A stretch of DNA of 45,607 bases from Methylobacterium platani (GCF_001653715.1 NZ_LWHQ01000042.1:1-45607); one strand, 5' to 3'. Counted from the stretch's first letter, positions 34,794 to 43,716 are shown. The notes: generated by a model not told the origin, from the letters alone. Translations and numbers: made by a program.

Positions 34794-35434
34794 GCGGCCC
34801 GATGGTGATCGCGATCGACGGCCCCGCGGCCTCCGGCAAGGGCACGCTGGCCAAGCGCCTGGCGGCACATTACCGCCTGCCGCATCTCGATACCGGCCTG
34901 CTCTACCGCGCCGTGGCCCTCGCGCTCCTCGATGCCGGCCTGGACCTCGCCGACCGGGCGGCGGCGGCCGCGGCCGCCCGGGCCCTGTCGCCCGAGTTCC
35001 TCGGCGATGCCCGCCTGCGCGGCAGCGCGATGGGCGAGGCGGCCTCGATCGTCTCGGCGCAGCCCGAGGTCCGCGCCGCGCTCCTCGACTGGCAGCGCCG
35101 CTTCGCCGGCTCGGCCGCGGGCGCGGTGCTCGACGGGCGCGACATCGGCACCGTGGTCTGCCCGGACGCGGCGGTGAAGCTGTTCGTCACCGCGTCCGCC
35201 GAGGAGCGCGCCCGCCGCCGCCACCGCGAGCTCGACGGCCGCGGCGAGCCGGTCGCCTACGAGGCGGTGCTCTCCGACATCCTGCGCCGCGACGCCCGCG
35301 ACGCCGACCGCAGCGCCGCCCCGCTGCGGGTGGCGGAGGACGCGGTGGTGATCGACACCACCGAGCTCGACGCCGACGCCGCCTTCCGGGCGGCGACCGG
35401 CGTGGTCGACGGGCGGGGCGGGCCGCAGGGCTGA
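34790..35434 (+). CDS. cmk: Cytidylate kinase
   Basis: Phosphorylates CMP and dCMP with ATP. The 214-residue product has the P-loop IDGPAASGKGTLAKRLA at residues 9-25, LPHLDTGLLYRAVA, the substrate-contact segment VLDGRDIGTVVCPDA, and the lid region RRRHRELDGRG followed by RDARDADRSAAPL, all standard for Cmk. The start is a GTG at 34790 overlapping the aroA stop by four bases; an ATG at 34802 is four codons further on and also possible. aroA-cmk coupling is usual. rpsA commonly follows cmk in this class but is absent here. Confidence 0.96.
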   Translation: MSGPMVIAIDGPAASGKGTLAKRLAAHYRLPHLDTGLLYRAVALALLDAGLDLADRAAAAAAARALSPEFLGDARLRGSAMGEAASIVSAQPEVRAALLDWQRRFAGSAAGAVLDGRDIGTVVCPDAAVKLFVTASAEERARRRHRELDGRGEPVAYEAVLSDILRRDARDADRSAAPLRVAEDAVVIDTTELDADAAFRAATGVVDGRGGPQG

Positions 35435-35488
35435 GCGCCGCTTCGAGAATCCACCCGGCTGCCACCTCAGGATGAAGTCGTGAATGGA

Positions 35489-35509
35489 GGAAGCGCGTCG
35501 GGCGCTTCC
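35489..35509 (+). terminator. Hairpin after the aroA-cmk unit
   Basis: GGAAGCGC (35489-35496) pairs perfectly with GCGCTTCC (35502-35509) around GTCGG. Flanking GAAT and ATTC can extend it past a short bulge. It lies 54 bp after the cmk stop and 102 bp before the ABC-F start, so it may end the aroA-cmk transcript. Confidence 0.5.
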
Positions 35510-35611
35510 GGATTCCACCCGACACCGCGCCGCCACGAAGCCGTGGCAATGGCCTCCCCGACGACATCGCGCGCATTCCGGCGCGCCCTCCACCTCGGAC
35601 CCTCGCTTCCC

Positions 35612-37234
35612 ATGATCCGCCTCGACAAGATCGCCAAGCAGAACGGCAACCAGCTCCTCTTCATCGAGGCCTCGGCGGCGCTGCAGCGCGGCGAGAAGGT
35701 CGGGCTCGTCGGACCCAACGGCGCGGGCAAGACCACGCTGTTCCGGATGATCACCGGCGAGGAGCTGCCCGACGAGGGCCAGGTCTCGTCCGATCGGGGC
35801 ATCACCATCGGGTATTTCAGCCAGGATGTCGGCGAGATGGCCGGCCGCTCCGTCCTGTCCGAGGTGATGGACGGCGCAGGTCCCGTGAGCGCGATCGCCG
35901 CGGAGCTGCGCGAGATCGAGACCGCGCTCGCCGATCCCGACCGCTTCGACGAGATGGAAGCCCTGGTCGAGCGCTACGGCGAGGTGCAGGGCCGGTTCGA
36001 GGAGCTCGGCGGCTACGCGCTGGAGGGCCGGGCGCACGAGGTGCTGGCGGGCTTGAGCTTCTCGCCCGAGATGGTCGAGGGCGATGTCGGCGCCCTGTCG
36101 GGCGGCTGGAAGATGCGCGTCGCGCTCGCCCGCATCCTGCTGATGAACCCCGACGTGATGCTCCTCGACGAGCCGAGCAACCACCTCGACCTCGAGAGCC
36201 TGATCTGGCTCGAGGATTTCCTGCGCGGCTTCGACGGCGCGCTGCTGATGACCTCGCACGACCGGGCCTTCATGAACCGGATCGTCGGCAAGATCATCGA
36301 GATCGATGCCGGCGCGCTCACCACCTATTCGGGCGACTACGCCTTCTACGAGCAGCAGCGGGCCCAGAACGAGGCGCAGCAGCAGGCGCAGTTCGAGCGC
36401 CAGCAGGCGATGCTGGCGAAGGAGATCAAGTTCATCGAGCGCTTCAAGGCGCGGGCCTCGCACGCCGCCCAGGTTCAGAGCCGGGTGAAGAAGCTCGACA
36501 AGATCGAGCGCGTCGAGCCGCCGCGCCGCCGCCAGAGCGTGGCCTTCGACTTCCCCGCAGCCCCGCGCTCCGGCGACGACGTGATCAGCCTCAAATCGGT
36601 GCACAAGAGCTACGGCAGCCGCACGATCTACGACGGGCTCGATTTCGGCATCCGCCGCAAGGAGCGCTGGTGCGTGATGGGCGTCAACGGCGCCGGCAAG
36701 TCGACCCTGCTCAAGCTCGCCACCGGCACCACCGCGCCGGATGCCGGCAGCGTCACGATCGGCGCCAGCGTCAAGCTCGGCTACTTCGCCCAGCACGCAA
36801 TGGACACCCTGGTCGGCGAGCAGACGGTGTTCGAGTTCCTGGAGGAGGCGTTCCCGCAGGCCGGCCAGGGCTCGCTGCGCACGCTCGCGGGCTGCTTCGG
36901 CTTCTCGGGCGACGACGTCGAGAAGCGCTGCCGGGTGCTGTCGGGCGGCGAGAAGGCGCGGCTCGCCATGGCCCGCATGCTCTACGACCCGCCGAACTTC
37001 CTCGTCCTCGACGAGCCGACCAACCACCTCGACGTCGGCACCAAGGACATGCTGATCGCCGCCCTCGCGCAGTACGAGGGCACGATGCTGTTCGTCTCGC
37101 ACGACCGGCACTTCCTCGCCGCCCTGTCGAACCGGGTGCTGGAGCTGACGCCGGACGGCATCCAGCAATATGGCGGCGGCTACTCGGAATACGTCGAGAA
37201 GACCGGGCGGGAGGCGCCGGGCCTGCGGCACTGA
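35612..37234 (+). CDS. ABC-F family ATPase (translation-factor type, YbiT/Uup-like)
   Basis: A soluble protein of 540 residues with two nucleotide-binding domains and no membrane segments, as in ABC-F proteins that act on the ribosome. Domain 1 has Walker A GPNGAGKTT, signature LSGGWKMRVALAR and Walker B VMLLDEPSNHLD. Domain 2 has GVNGAGKST, LSGGEKARLAMARM and LVLDEPTNHLD. Between them lies the charged coiled-coil linker (EAQQQAQFERQQAMLAKEIK, then RFKARASHAAQVQSRVKKL), closest in style to YbiT. The start MIRLDKIAKQNG at 35612 is preferred to open frame upstream, which is low-complexity. It converges with the GGDEF-EAL gene 24 bp away. Confidence 0.93.
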   Translation: MIRLDKIAKQNGNQLLFIEASAALQRGEKVGLVGPNGAGKTTLFRMITGEELPDEGQVSSDRGITIGYFSQDVGEMAGRSVLSEVMDGAGPVSAIAAELREIETALADPDRFDEMEALVERYGEVQGRFEELGGYALEGRAHEVLAGLSFSPEMVEGDVGALSGGWKMRVALARILLMNPDVMLLDEPSNHLDLESLIWLEDFLRGFDGALLMTSHDRAFMNRIVGKIIEIDAGALTTYSGDYAFYEQQRAQNEAQQQAQFERQQAMLAKEIKFIERFKARASHAAQVQSRVKKLDKIERVEPPRRRQSVAFDFPAAPRSGDDVISLKSVHKSYGSRTIYDGLDFGIRRKERWCVMGVNGAGKSTLLKLATGTTAPDAGSVTIGASVKLGYFAQHAMDTLVGEQTVFEFLEEAFPQAGQGSLRTLAGCFGFSGDDVEKRCRVLSGGEKARLAMARMLYDPPNFLVLDEPTNHLDVGTKDMLIAALAQYEGTMLFVSHDRHFLAALSNRVLELTPDGIQQYGGGYSEYVEKTGREAPGLRH

Positions 37235-37258
37235 GCGGCCGGGCCGCGACCCGCCCCG

Positions 37259-39649
37259 TCACCCGCCCCCCAGCATCGGCGCCACCGCCGCCGCCGCCAC
37301 CGGCCGGCTGATGAGGTAGCCCTGCACCTCGGTGCAGCCGGCCTCGCGCAGGTAGGCGAGCTGCGCCTCGGTCTCGACGCCCTCGGCGGTGGTGGTCATG
37401 CCGAGGCTGTCGGCGAGCGTCGTCACCGCCCGCACGATGGCCGGCGCGTCCGGCCGCACCGCGAGGTCGGCCACGAAGGCGCGGTCGATCTTGATCTTGT
37501 CGAACGGGAAGGCGCGCAGGTAGCCGAGCGACGAGTAGCCGGTGCCGAAATCGTCCATGGCGATGCGCACGCCGATCCCCTTCAGCCGGTGCAGGATGGC
37601 GAGCGTCGAGGCGCTGTCCTGCAGCAGCACGCCCTCGGTGATCTCGAGCTCGAGCCGGCGCGGGTCGAGCCCGGCCTCGCGCAGGGCGGCGATCACCGTG
37701 GCGTCGATGTCGCCGCCGCGGAACTGCACCGGCGAGAGGTTGACCGAGACCCGGACCGGATCCGGCCAGCGCGCCGCCTCGCGGCAGGCCTGGCGCAGCA
37801 CCCACTCGCCGAGCGGCACGATCATCCCGGTCTCCTCGGCGATCGGCACGAAGGCGGCGGGGCTCACCACGCCGCGCACCGGGTGGTGCCAGCGCAGGAG
37901 CGCCTCGAAGCCGGCGATCCGGCCGGCCGCGAGGTCGAGGAAGGGCTGGAACGCCAGGGCGAAGTGCTGCTCGGCGAGCGCGGTCCTGAGGTCGAGCTCG
38001 ACGCCGCGCCGCGCCTGGACCGCCGCATCCATCGCGGGCTCGAAGAAGCGGTGGATGCCCCGGCCCTCGCCCTTGGCGCGGTAGAGCGCCATGTCGGCGG
38101 CCCGCAGCAGGCCCTCCGGGTCCCGCCCGTCCGCCGGCGCGAGCGCGAGGCCGACGCTGAGGCCGACCGCGACGCGCTTGCCGTCGACCTCGTAGTCGCG
38201 CCCGACCGCCTCGATCAGCCGGCCGGCGAGGCGCCCGGCCCGGAAGCGCGAGGTCGGCTGCAGCACCAGGGCGAACTCGTCGCCGCCGAGCCGCGCCAGG
38301 GTGACGGTCCCGGCCTCGTCCCGGATCGCGGCGCTCAGCCGGGCCGCCACTTGGCGCAGCAGCTTGTCGCCGACGGCGTGGCCGAGGGTGTCGTTGACGG
38401 TCTTGAACCGGTCGAGGTCGAGGCACAGCACTGCCGTGACGCCGTCGCGCGCCGACGCCCCGGCCAGCGCCTCGGCGAGGCTCTCGTGCAGCAGGGTGCG
38501 GTTCGGCAGCCCGGTCAGCGCGTCGTGGCGCGCCATGTGGACGATCTGCGCCTCGGCGCGCTTGGCCGCGGTCACGTCCTCGTGCACCGTCACGAAGCCG
38601 CCCTCCGGCGTCGGCGCGTAGGTCACGGCGATGACCCGGCCGTCGACGAGGGTCTGGTCGAGGCGGTAGCGGGTGCGGGTGGCCAGCCGCTCGCGCACCT
38701 GGTGCCAGGCCTCCTCCGGCGTCAGCCCCGGGAAGTTGCCGGCCTCGGTGCGGCGGTGGATCAGTGTCTCGGCGGTGATGCCGGGATGCACCGTCTCGGG
38801 CGACAGGCCGTAGAGATCGAGGAACTGCCGGTTGACCACCGTGACCCGGTGATCGGCATCGAACAGGACGAGCCCGTGCGACATGTGGCTCAGCGCGTGG
38901 TCGAACCGGCGGTTCTGCTCGGCCAGGGCCGCGTCGGCCCGCGCCCGGTCGGTCGCGTCCTCGTGCACCACCATGGTGCTGCCGTCCGGCAGCGGCGCGA
39001 TCGTGGTCTTGAGCAGGAGGCCGCTCGGCAGCAGCCGCTCGCGCTGCAGCCGGACCCGCCGGCCGATGCGCTCCGCCACGAAGGCGCAGGCCTCCTCGGG
39101 GCTCAGGCCCGGGTAGTTGCCGAGCCGGGCGCTGGCGCGAATCATGTGCTCCATCGGCATGCCCCGGCGCATCAGCTCCGGCGGCAGCCCGTAGAGGTCG
39201 CGCAGGCGGTCGTTGAAGGCGATGAGCCGCAGATCGCCGTCGAACACGCTGACGCCGATCGGCATCGCCTCCACCGCCGCCTCGAAGCGTCGCGTCTCCG
39301 CTTCCAGGTGCCGGGCCTGCTCGGCGGCGGGAGGCTCCGGCACCTCGGCGCAGACGCCGCGCCAGCCCGTGATCGACCCGTCCGGTCCGCGCGACGGCGC
39401 CCCGCCGAACCGGAACCAGCGGGTCCGCCCGTCGCGATGCCGGTGGGGCAGGACGACGTCCCGGAACGCAGCCCCACCCCGGAACGGACCCGTGTCGCCG
39501 CCTCCGTCGAGCCCCGGCCAGGGCCGCCCGCGCGGATCGGCCTCGCCGGTCAGCGCCGCGTAGCGCCCGCGTATCGCGGTCAGCCGTAGATCCGCATCGG
39601 TCTCCCAGACCCAGTCGGCAGCGAAGGTGTCGAGGTCGTCTGGCAGCAT
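37259..39649 (-). CDS. PAS-GGDEF-EAL cyclic-di-GMP protein
   Basis: A 796-residue cytoplasmic signalling protein. Residues 1-110 look like a PAS domain (WVWETDADLRLTAIRG). Two further PAS domains follow at about 120-235 (MPIGVSVFDGDLRLIAFNDR) and 250-370 (MSHGLVLFDADHRVTVVNRQ). The GGDEF domain spans about 375-535 with the intact motif RLGGDEFAL (G455-F459). The EAL domain spans about 550-790 with FEALLRW (E582-L584), LEITEGVLL, DDFGTGYSSL, DKIKIDRAF and AEGVETEAQ. Both active-site motifs are intact, so both diguanylate cyclase and phosphodiesterase activity are possible. No membrane segment is present. It lies downstream of hrpB on the same strand, 92 bp apart. Confidence 0.95.
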   Translation of the reverse strand: MLPDDLDTFAADWVWETDADLRLTAIRGRYAALTGEADPRGRPWPGLDGGGDTGPFRGGAAFRDVVLPHRHRDGRTRWFRFGGAPSRGPDGSITGWRGVCAEVPEPPAAEQARHLEAETRRFEAAVEAMPIGVSVFDGDLRLIAFNDRLRDLYGLPPELMRRGMPMEHMIRASARLGNYPGLSPEEACAFVAERIGRRVRLQRERLLPSGLLLKTTIAPLPDGSTMVVHEDATDRARADAALAEQNRRFDHALSHMSHGLVLFDADHRVTVVNRQFLDLYGLSPETVHPGITAETLIHRRTEAGNFPGLTPEEAWHQVRERLATRTRYRLDQTLVDGRVIAVTYAPTPEGGFVTVHEDVTAAKRAEAQIVHMARHDALTGLPNRTLLHESLAEALAGASARDGVTAVLCLDLDRFKTVNDTLGHAVGDKLLRQVAARLSAAIRDEAGTVTLARLGGDEFALVLQPTSRFRAGRLAGRLIEAVGRDYEVDGKRVAVGLSVGLALAPADGRDPEGLLRAADMALYRAKGEGRGIHRFFEPAMDAAVQARRGVELDLRTALAEQHFALAFQPFLDLAAGRIAGFEALLRWHHPVRGVVSPAAFVPIAEETGMIVPLGEWVLRQACREAARWPDPVRVSVNLSPVQFRGGDIDATVIAALREAGLDPRRLELEITEGVLLQDSASTLAILHRLKGIGVRIAMDDFGTGYSSLGYLRAFPFDKIKIDRAFVADLAVRPDAPAIVRAVTTLADSLGMTTTAEGVETEAQLAYLREAGCTEVQGYLISRPVAAAAVAPMLGGG

Positions 39650-39741
39650 GAAGTGGTCTTCTTCCGGCGACCGGAAGCTCTCACGAATTCACTGCGATTT
39701 CCTTTCCCGGACCATGCCGTCGCTTGCCGGCGGGCCGGGGC

Positions 39742-42306
39742 TCACGTCCCCCGCGGCTTCGCCCGCCGGGTCGGCGGGGCGGTGGTCGGGTCCTCGGGCC
39801 AGGGGTGGCGGGGATACTGGCCGCGCATGTCGGCGCGCACCGCCGCCCAGGAGCCGCGCCAGAAGCCCGGCAGGTCGCGGGTGATCTGGATCGGGCGCTG
39901 GGCCGGGGAGAGCAGGTGGAGCACGAGCGGCACCCGGCCGCCGCCGATCGTCGGGTGGCGCGAGAGGCCGAACAGCTCCTGCACCCGCACGGCGAGCGCC
40001 GGACCGCCCTCCGCCGCGTAGTCGACCGGGATGCGCGAGCCGGTCGGTACCTCGATATGGGTCGGCGCCTCGGCGTCGAGGCGGGTCCGGAGGTTCCACG
40101 GCACGAGGTCGTGCAGGGCGTCCGAGAGCCGGTCGGCGCCGATCTCGTCGAGGCGGGTGAGGCCGGTCAGATGCGGCCCGAGCCAGTCGGGCAGGGTCGC
40201 GGCGAGGTGGGCATCCGACAGGTCGGGCCAGGGCTCGCCCTCGGCGGCGCGCAGGAACAACACCCGCTCGCGCCATTGCTGCGCCGCCTTCGACCAGGGC
40301 AGGGCGGCCACGCCGAGGCCGGCAAGGCCGCGCGCCAGGATCGCGGCGCTGTCGGCATCCGCCGGCACCGGCAGGATGCGCTCGGCCAGCGACACCGCGC
40401 CGAGGCGGCGCTGGGCGCGGGCGCGCAGGGCCCGCGCGTCGGGATCGAACTCGACCCGGGTGCGGGCCTCGATCCGGTCGGCGAACAGCGCCTCGATGGC
40501 GGGGAGCGCGATCGGCGCCGCCGCCAGGATGCGGGAGGCCGAGGCCTTGCCGACGATCTCGGCGACGCTGAGGAACGGCGCGCGGGCGAGGCTCGCGGCC
40601 GGATCGAGCGCCCCGCCGCGGCCGTTCGCCAGGACGTACTCGCCGGGCTTGCCGCGGGCCCGGGCGATGCGGTCGGGATAGGCGAGCGCCACCAGCGCGC
40701 CGAGGTCCTGCACCTCGGCGGTCCCGGCCGGCCCGGTCATCCCGGCCGCCATCCCGACGGCCATCCTGGCCCACCCGGCGGCGAGGCGGCGCATGTCCTC
40801 GGCCCGTCCCGAGCGGTCGCGCCGGTAGCGCTCGACCCGCTCGGTGAGGTCGACCGCGTCGCCGCCCAGGCCCCGCTCCACCAGGACCGCCGCGACGTCC
40901 GCGGCGCTGCGGGCCGCCTCGCGGCCGTGGGCGGCGGCGCTCGTCACCATGCGGGCGAGGCGCGGCGGCAGGGGCAGGGCGCGCAGGGCCCGGCCCGCCG
41001 GGGTCAGGCGGCCGTCGGCGTCGAGGGCGTCGAGGCCGGCGAGCAGCGCCCGGGCCTCGGCGAGCGCCGGGGCCGGCGGCGGATCGAGGAAGGGCAGGGT
41101 GGTCGGGTCGGCGACGCCCCAGGCGGCGCAGTCGAGCACCAGCCCGGCGAGGTCGGCGGCCAGGATCTCGGGCCGGGTGAAGGGGTCGAGGGCGCCGGTC
41201 GCGGCCTCCGGCCACAGCCGGTAGCACACGCCCGCCTGGGTGCGCCCGGCGCGGCCCCGGCGCTGGTCGACCGAGGCGCGGGAAGCGCGCTGGGTGACGA
41301 GGCGGGTCAGCCCGAGATCCGGCTCGTAGACCGGCACCCGGGCGAGGCCGGAATCGACCACCACCCGCACCCCCTCGATGGTGAGCGAGGTCTCGGCGAT
41401 GGAGGTCGCGAGCACCACCTTGCGGCGCCCCGCCGGGCTCGGCCGCACCGCCCGGTCCTGCTCGGCCCGGTCGAGGGCGCCGTAGAGCGGGGCGAGGTCC
41501 ACCTCGGGGAAATCGGCGAGGCGCTCGCGCAGGCGCTCCTCGGTGCGGCGGATCTCGCCCTGGCCGGGCAGGAAGGCCAGCACGGAGCCGGGCTCTGCCC
41601 TGAGCGCCCGCATCACCGCGTCGGTGACCGCGTCCTCGATGCGCCCTTGCGGGTCGCGGTCGATGTGGCGGGTCTCGACCGGGAAGGCGCGGCCCTCCGA
41701 GACGATCACCGGCGCCGGATTCCCGTGCCCCTGCGCCATGAGGCCTTGCCCCATGAGGCCCTGCCCCATGAGCGCCGCGACCCGGGCGCCGTCGATCGTC
41801 GCCGACATCGCCACGAGGCGCAGGTCCTCCCGCAGCGCCCCTTGCGCGTCGAGCGCCAGGGCGAGGCCGAGATCGGCGTCGAGCGAGCGCTCGTGGAACT
41901 CGTCGAACAGCACCGCGGCGACGCCGTCGAGCTCAGGATCGTCCAGGATCATCCGGGCGAAGACGCCCTCGGTGACGACCTCGATCCGGGTGCGGGCCGA
42001 CACCTTCGAGCCGAGGCGCACCCTGAGGCCCACCGTCTCGCCGACCGCCTCGCCCAGGGTGGCGGCCATGCGCTCGGCCGCCGCCCGCGCGGCGAGGCGG
42101 CGCGGCTCGAGCAGGACGATCCGCCGGTCGCCGCGCCAGGGCGCCTCCAGCAGCGCGAGCGGGACCCGGGTGGTCTTGCCGGCGCCCGGCGGCGCCACCA
42201 GCACCGCGTTGGGGGGACCCGGGCGGCCTGCCTCCGCCGGGGCGGCGAGGGCGGTCGCGAGGTCGCCGAGGACGGCGTCGATCGGCAGGGAGGGAGCGGA
42301 GCGCAT
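39742..42306 (-). CDS. hrpB: ATP-dependent helicase HrpB
   Basis: DEAH-box helicase of the bacterial HrpB family, cellular role still poorly defined. The 854-residue product has Walker A APPGAGKTT (38-46), motif II LFDEFHERS with D134-E-F-H137, motif III MSATIDG, ATSIAETSLTIEG, and motif VI QRRGRAGRTQAG. The C-terminal HrpB domain has PFLSVAEIVGKA and the conserved end RDLPGFWRGSWAAVRADMRG followed by QYPRHPWPEDP. The start MRSAPSLPIDAVLGDLA at 42306 matches family N-termini. Unusual is a repeat LMGQG-LMGQG-LMAQG just after motif III, caused by 15-bp tandem repeats at 41736-41780. It is divergent from a small secreted protein. Confidence 0.96.
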   Translation of the reverse strand: MRSAPSLPIDAVLGDLATALAAPAEAGRPGPPNAVLVAPPGAGKTTRVPLALLEAPWRGDRRIVLLEPRRLAARAAAERMAATLGEAVGETVGLRVRLGSKVSARTRIEVVTEGVFARMILDDPELDGVAAVLFDEFHERSLDADLGLALALDAQGALREDLRLVAMSATIDGARVAALMGQGLMGQGLMAQGHGNPAPVIVSEGRAFPVETRHIDRDPQGRIEDAVTDAVMRALRAEPGSVLAFLPGQGEIRRTEERLRERLADFPEVDLAPLYGALDRAEQDRAVRPSPAGRRKVVLATSIAETSLTIEGVRVVVDSGLARVPVYEPDLGLTRLVTQRASRASVDQRRGRAGRTQAGVCYRLWPEAATGALDPFTRPEILAADLAGLVLDCAAWGVADPTTLPFLDPPPAPALAEARALLAGLDALDADGRLTPAGRALRALPLPPRLARMVTSAAAHGREAARSAADVAAVLVERGLGGDAVDLTERVERYRRDRSGRAEDMRRLAAGWARMAVGMAAGMTGPAGTAEVQDLGALVALAYPDRIARARGKPGEYVLANGRGGALDPAASLARAPFLSVAEIVGKASASRILAAAPIALPAIEALFADRIEARTRVEFDPDARALRARAQRRLGAVSLAERILPVPADADSAAILARGLAGLGVAALPWSKAAQQWRERVLFLRAAEGEPWPDLSDAHLAATLPDWLGPHLTGLTRLDEIGADRLSDALHDLVPWNLRTRLDAEAPTHIEVPTGSRIPVDYAAEGGPALAVRVQELFGLSRHPTIGGGRVPLVLHLLSPAQRPIQITRDLPGFWRGSWAAVRADMRGQYPRHPWPEDPTTAPPTRRAKPRGT
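41736..41780. repeat. 15-bp tandem repeat inside hrpB
   Basis: CCATGAGGCCTTGCC (41736-41750) and CCATGAGGCCCTGCC (41751-41765) differ by one base, and a partial third unit follows to 41780. On the coding strand they add LMGQG repeats between helicase motif III and the next strand. Unit length keeps the frame. Confidence 0.85.
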
Positions 42307-42514
42307 GGGCGCCGGGATGGCGGAGGCGCTCCCGCCGCGCAAGCCCGGACCGCGGCGCGACCCCGGCCGCACCGCGCGGCGGGGGCCGGATCGGCCTCCG
42401 GCGTCCCCCAATCAGTTTTTCCCGATGTTTTCCGGTACCCCAGCGGAACCGCGGGCGGGGCGAAAGATTGACGCACAGGTTGGCCGAGGGGGCCACCGTC
42501 TGGAGATGATCGCG

Positions 42515-42811
42515 ATGAAGTCCCTGACCCTGGCGCTGGCGGCGAGCGTGCTGCTGGGCGGTCTCGCCATGACCCCGGCCTCGGCCGCCGTGACCGGACC
42601 GGCCCCGGCCGTCGCCGGGCCCGAGTCGACGGTCGAGCACGTCGCCATGCGCCGCCACTACCATTACCGCCACATGAAGCGGCACGACCGCCACATGCGC
42701 CGCCACATGCGCCGCAACACCATGCGGCACGGCAACCCGAACGCCCGCAACCCGTCGCGTCCCGGCTACGAGCAGCAGCTCGGCAACACCACCGGCGGCC
42801 CGCGCTACTGA
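42515..42811 (+). CDS. Small secreted His/Arg/Met-rich protein
   Basis: A 98-residue product. MKSLTLALAASVLLGGLAMT and ASA form a clear signal peptide cut near residue 25. The mature region has a cluster rich in His, Arg, Met and Tyr (MRRHYHYRHMKRHDRHMRRH) and ends with a hydrophilic tail (GYEQQLGNTTGG). GGAG at 42502-42505 is nine bases before the ATG at 42515; an ATG at 42506 directly abuts it and is less likely. Such clusters can bind Cu, Ni or Zn, or nucleic acid, but no known metal motif is evident. Small His-rich exported proteins are common in Methylobacterium. Function is unknown. Confidence 0.8.
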   Translation: MKSLTLALAASVLLGGLAMTPASAAVTGPAPAVAGPESTVEHVAMRRHYHYRHMKRHDRHMRRHMRRNTMRHGNPNARNPSRPGYEQQLGNTTGGPRY

Positions 42812-42860
42812 GGCCTCCGGCGAGCGCCGGGAACCGCGCTCGCCCTCGATCTCGCGTCAT

Positions 42861-42880
42861 CGCCCGGCCCGCTCCGGGCG
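42861..42880 (+). terminator. Hairpin after the His-rich protein gene
   Basis: CGCCCGG (42861-42867) pairs with CCGGGCG (42874-42880) across CCCGCT, about 50 bp past the stop. No T-run follows. It is directly abutted by a 15-bp tandem repeat. Confidence 0.45.
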
Positions 42881-42925
42881 ATGAAACTCGTCGGTATGAA
42901 ACCCGTGGCGATGAAACTCGCGGCG
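42881..42925. repeat. Three tandem 15-bp repeats
   Basis: ATGAAACTCGTCGGT (42881-42895), ATGAAACCCGTGGCG (42896-42910) and ATGAAACTCGCGGCG (42911-42925) lie between the His-rich protein gene and the YbaK-type gene. They would encode MKLVG-MKPVA-MKLAA, but no credible gene continues from them. Confidence 0.85.
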
Positions 42926-43074
42926 ACGGAACGCGCGCCCGAGGGCTTGCGCCGTCCGGCGCGACGGGCGAGGGGGAGCCGCACCGGCATCCTTCCCGGA
43001 TCCCGCGACCGCCCGGAGCCCGCGATGACGCCCGCGACGACCCGTTCCCTCCCGACCGGCGGGGCCGCCCGCCG

Positions 43075-43545
43075 ATGAGCCTCGCCTCCGTCAAGGCCGA
43101 CCTCGCCGCCCGCGCCCCCGACCTCGTCGTGCTGGAGACCGAGGCGAGTTCGGCCACCGTGGCGCTCGCCGCCGCGGCCCACGGCGTCGAGCCGGCCCGC
43201 ATCGCCAAGACCCTGTCGCTGCGCCTCGGCGAGCGGATCGTGCTGCTGGTCGCCCGCGGCGACGCCCGCCTCGACAACCGCAAGGCCAAGGCCGCCTTCG
43301 GGGTGAAGCCCCGGATGCTCGGCCCCGAGGAGGTCGAGGCGATCACCGGCCATCCGGTCGGCGGGGTGTGCCCGTTCGGCCTCGCCACACCGCTTCCCGT
43401 CTATTGCGACGTCAGCCTGCAGGCCTTCGACGAGGTCGTGCCGGCGGCGGGCTCGCCCCACAGCGCCGTGCGGGTCGCGCCCGAGCGCATGGCGGCGCTG
43501 ACCGGCGCGGAGTGGATCGACGTCTGCCAGCCGCCCGAGGCCTGA
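43075..43545 (+). CDS. YbaK/EbsC-type aminoacyl-tRNA deacylase
   Basis: A 156-residue protein of the YbaK/INS superfamily, which hydrolyses mischarged aminoacyl-tRNAs (for example Cys-tRNAPro) in trans. The conserved catalytic lysine is Lys45 in ARIAKTLSLR, and GVCPFGLATPLPVYCD plus AAGSPHSAVRVAPERM are typical of the family. No other domain is attached. The start ATG at 43075 follows a Pro/Arg-rich leader of about 260 bp without supported genes. Closest style is the YbaK/ProX-like stand-alone group; exact tRNA preference is not clear. Confidence 0.9.
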   Translation: MSLASVKADLAARAPDLVVLETEASSATVALAAAAHGVEPARIAKTLSLRLGERIVLLVARGDARLDNRKAKAAFGVKPRMLGPEEVEAITGHPVGGVCPFGLATPLPVYCDVSLQAFDEVVPAAGSPHSAVRVAPERMAALTGAEWIDVCQPPEA

Positions 43546-43716
43546 GAACCAAGCGAAAACAGGGGCCGGCTGTGGACGCCGCGTCATCGACAATCGGCGC
43601 GCCCTCGCCCACGCTGTCACGGAGCCTTCAAGGCGGCCGAGCCACAAGGCTCTTCCCGCCGCGCCCCCTGCCGCCGCGCATCCTTGCCGCTGCGTCACGT
43701 CTGTTCGAGACCGCCC

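Noticed and set aside
39724..42471. 915-codon plus-strand open frame opposite hrpB
   Set aside because: Shadow of hrpB; repetitive Arg/Gly/Asp/His composition.
42881..43078. 65-residue open frame starting with three 15-bp repeats
   Set aside because: Has no ribosome site and turns into Arg/Pro-rich sequence just before the YbaK-type start; better described as a repeat and leader.
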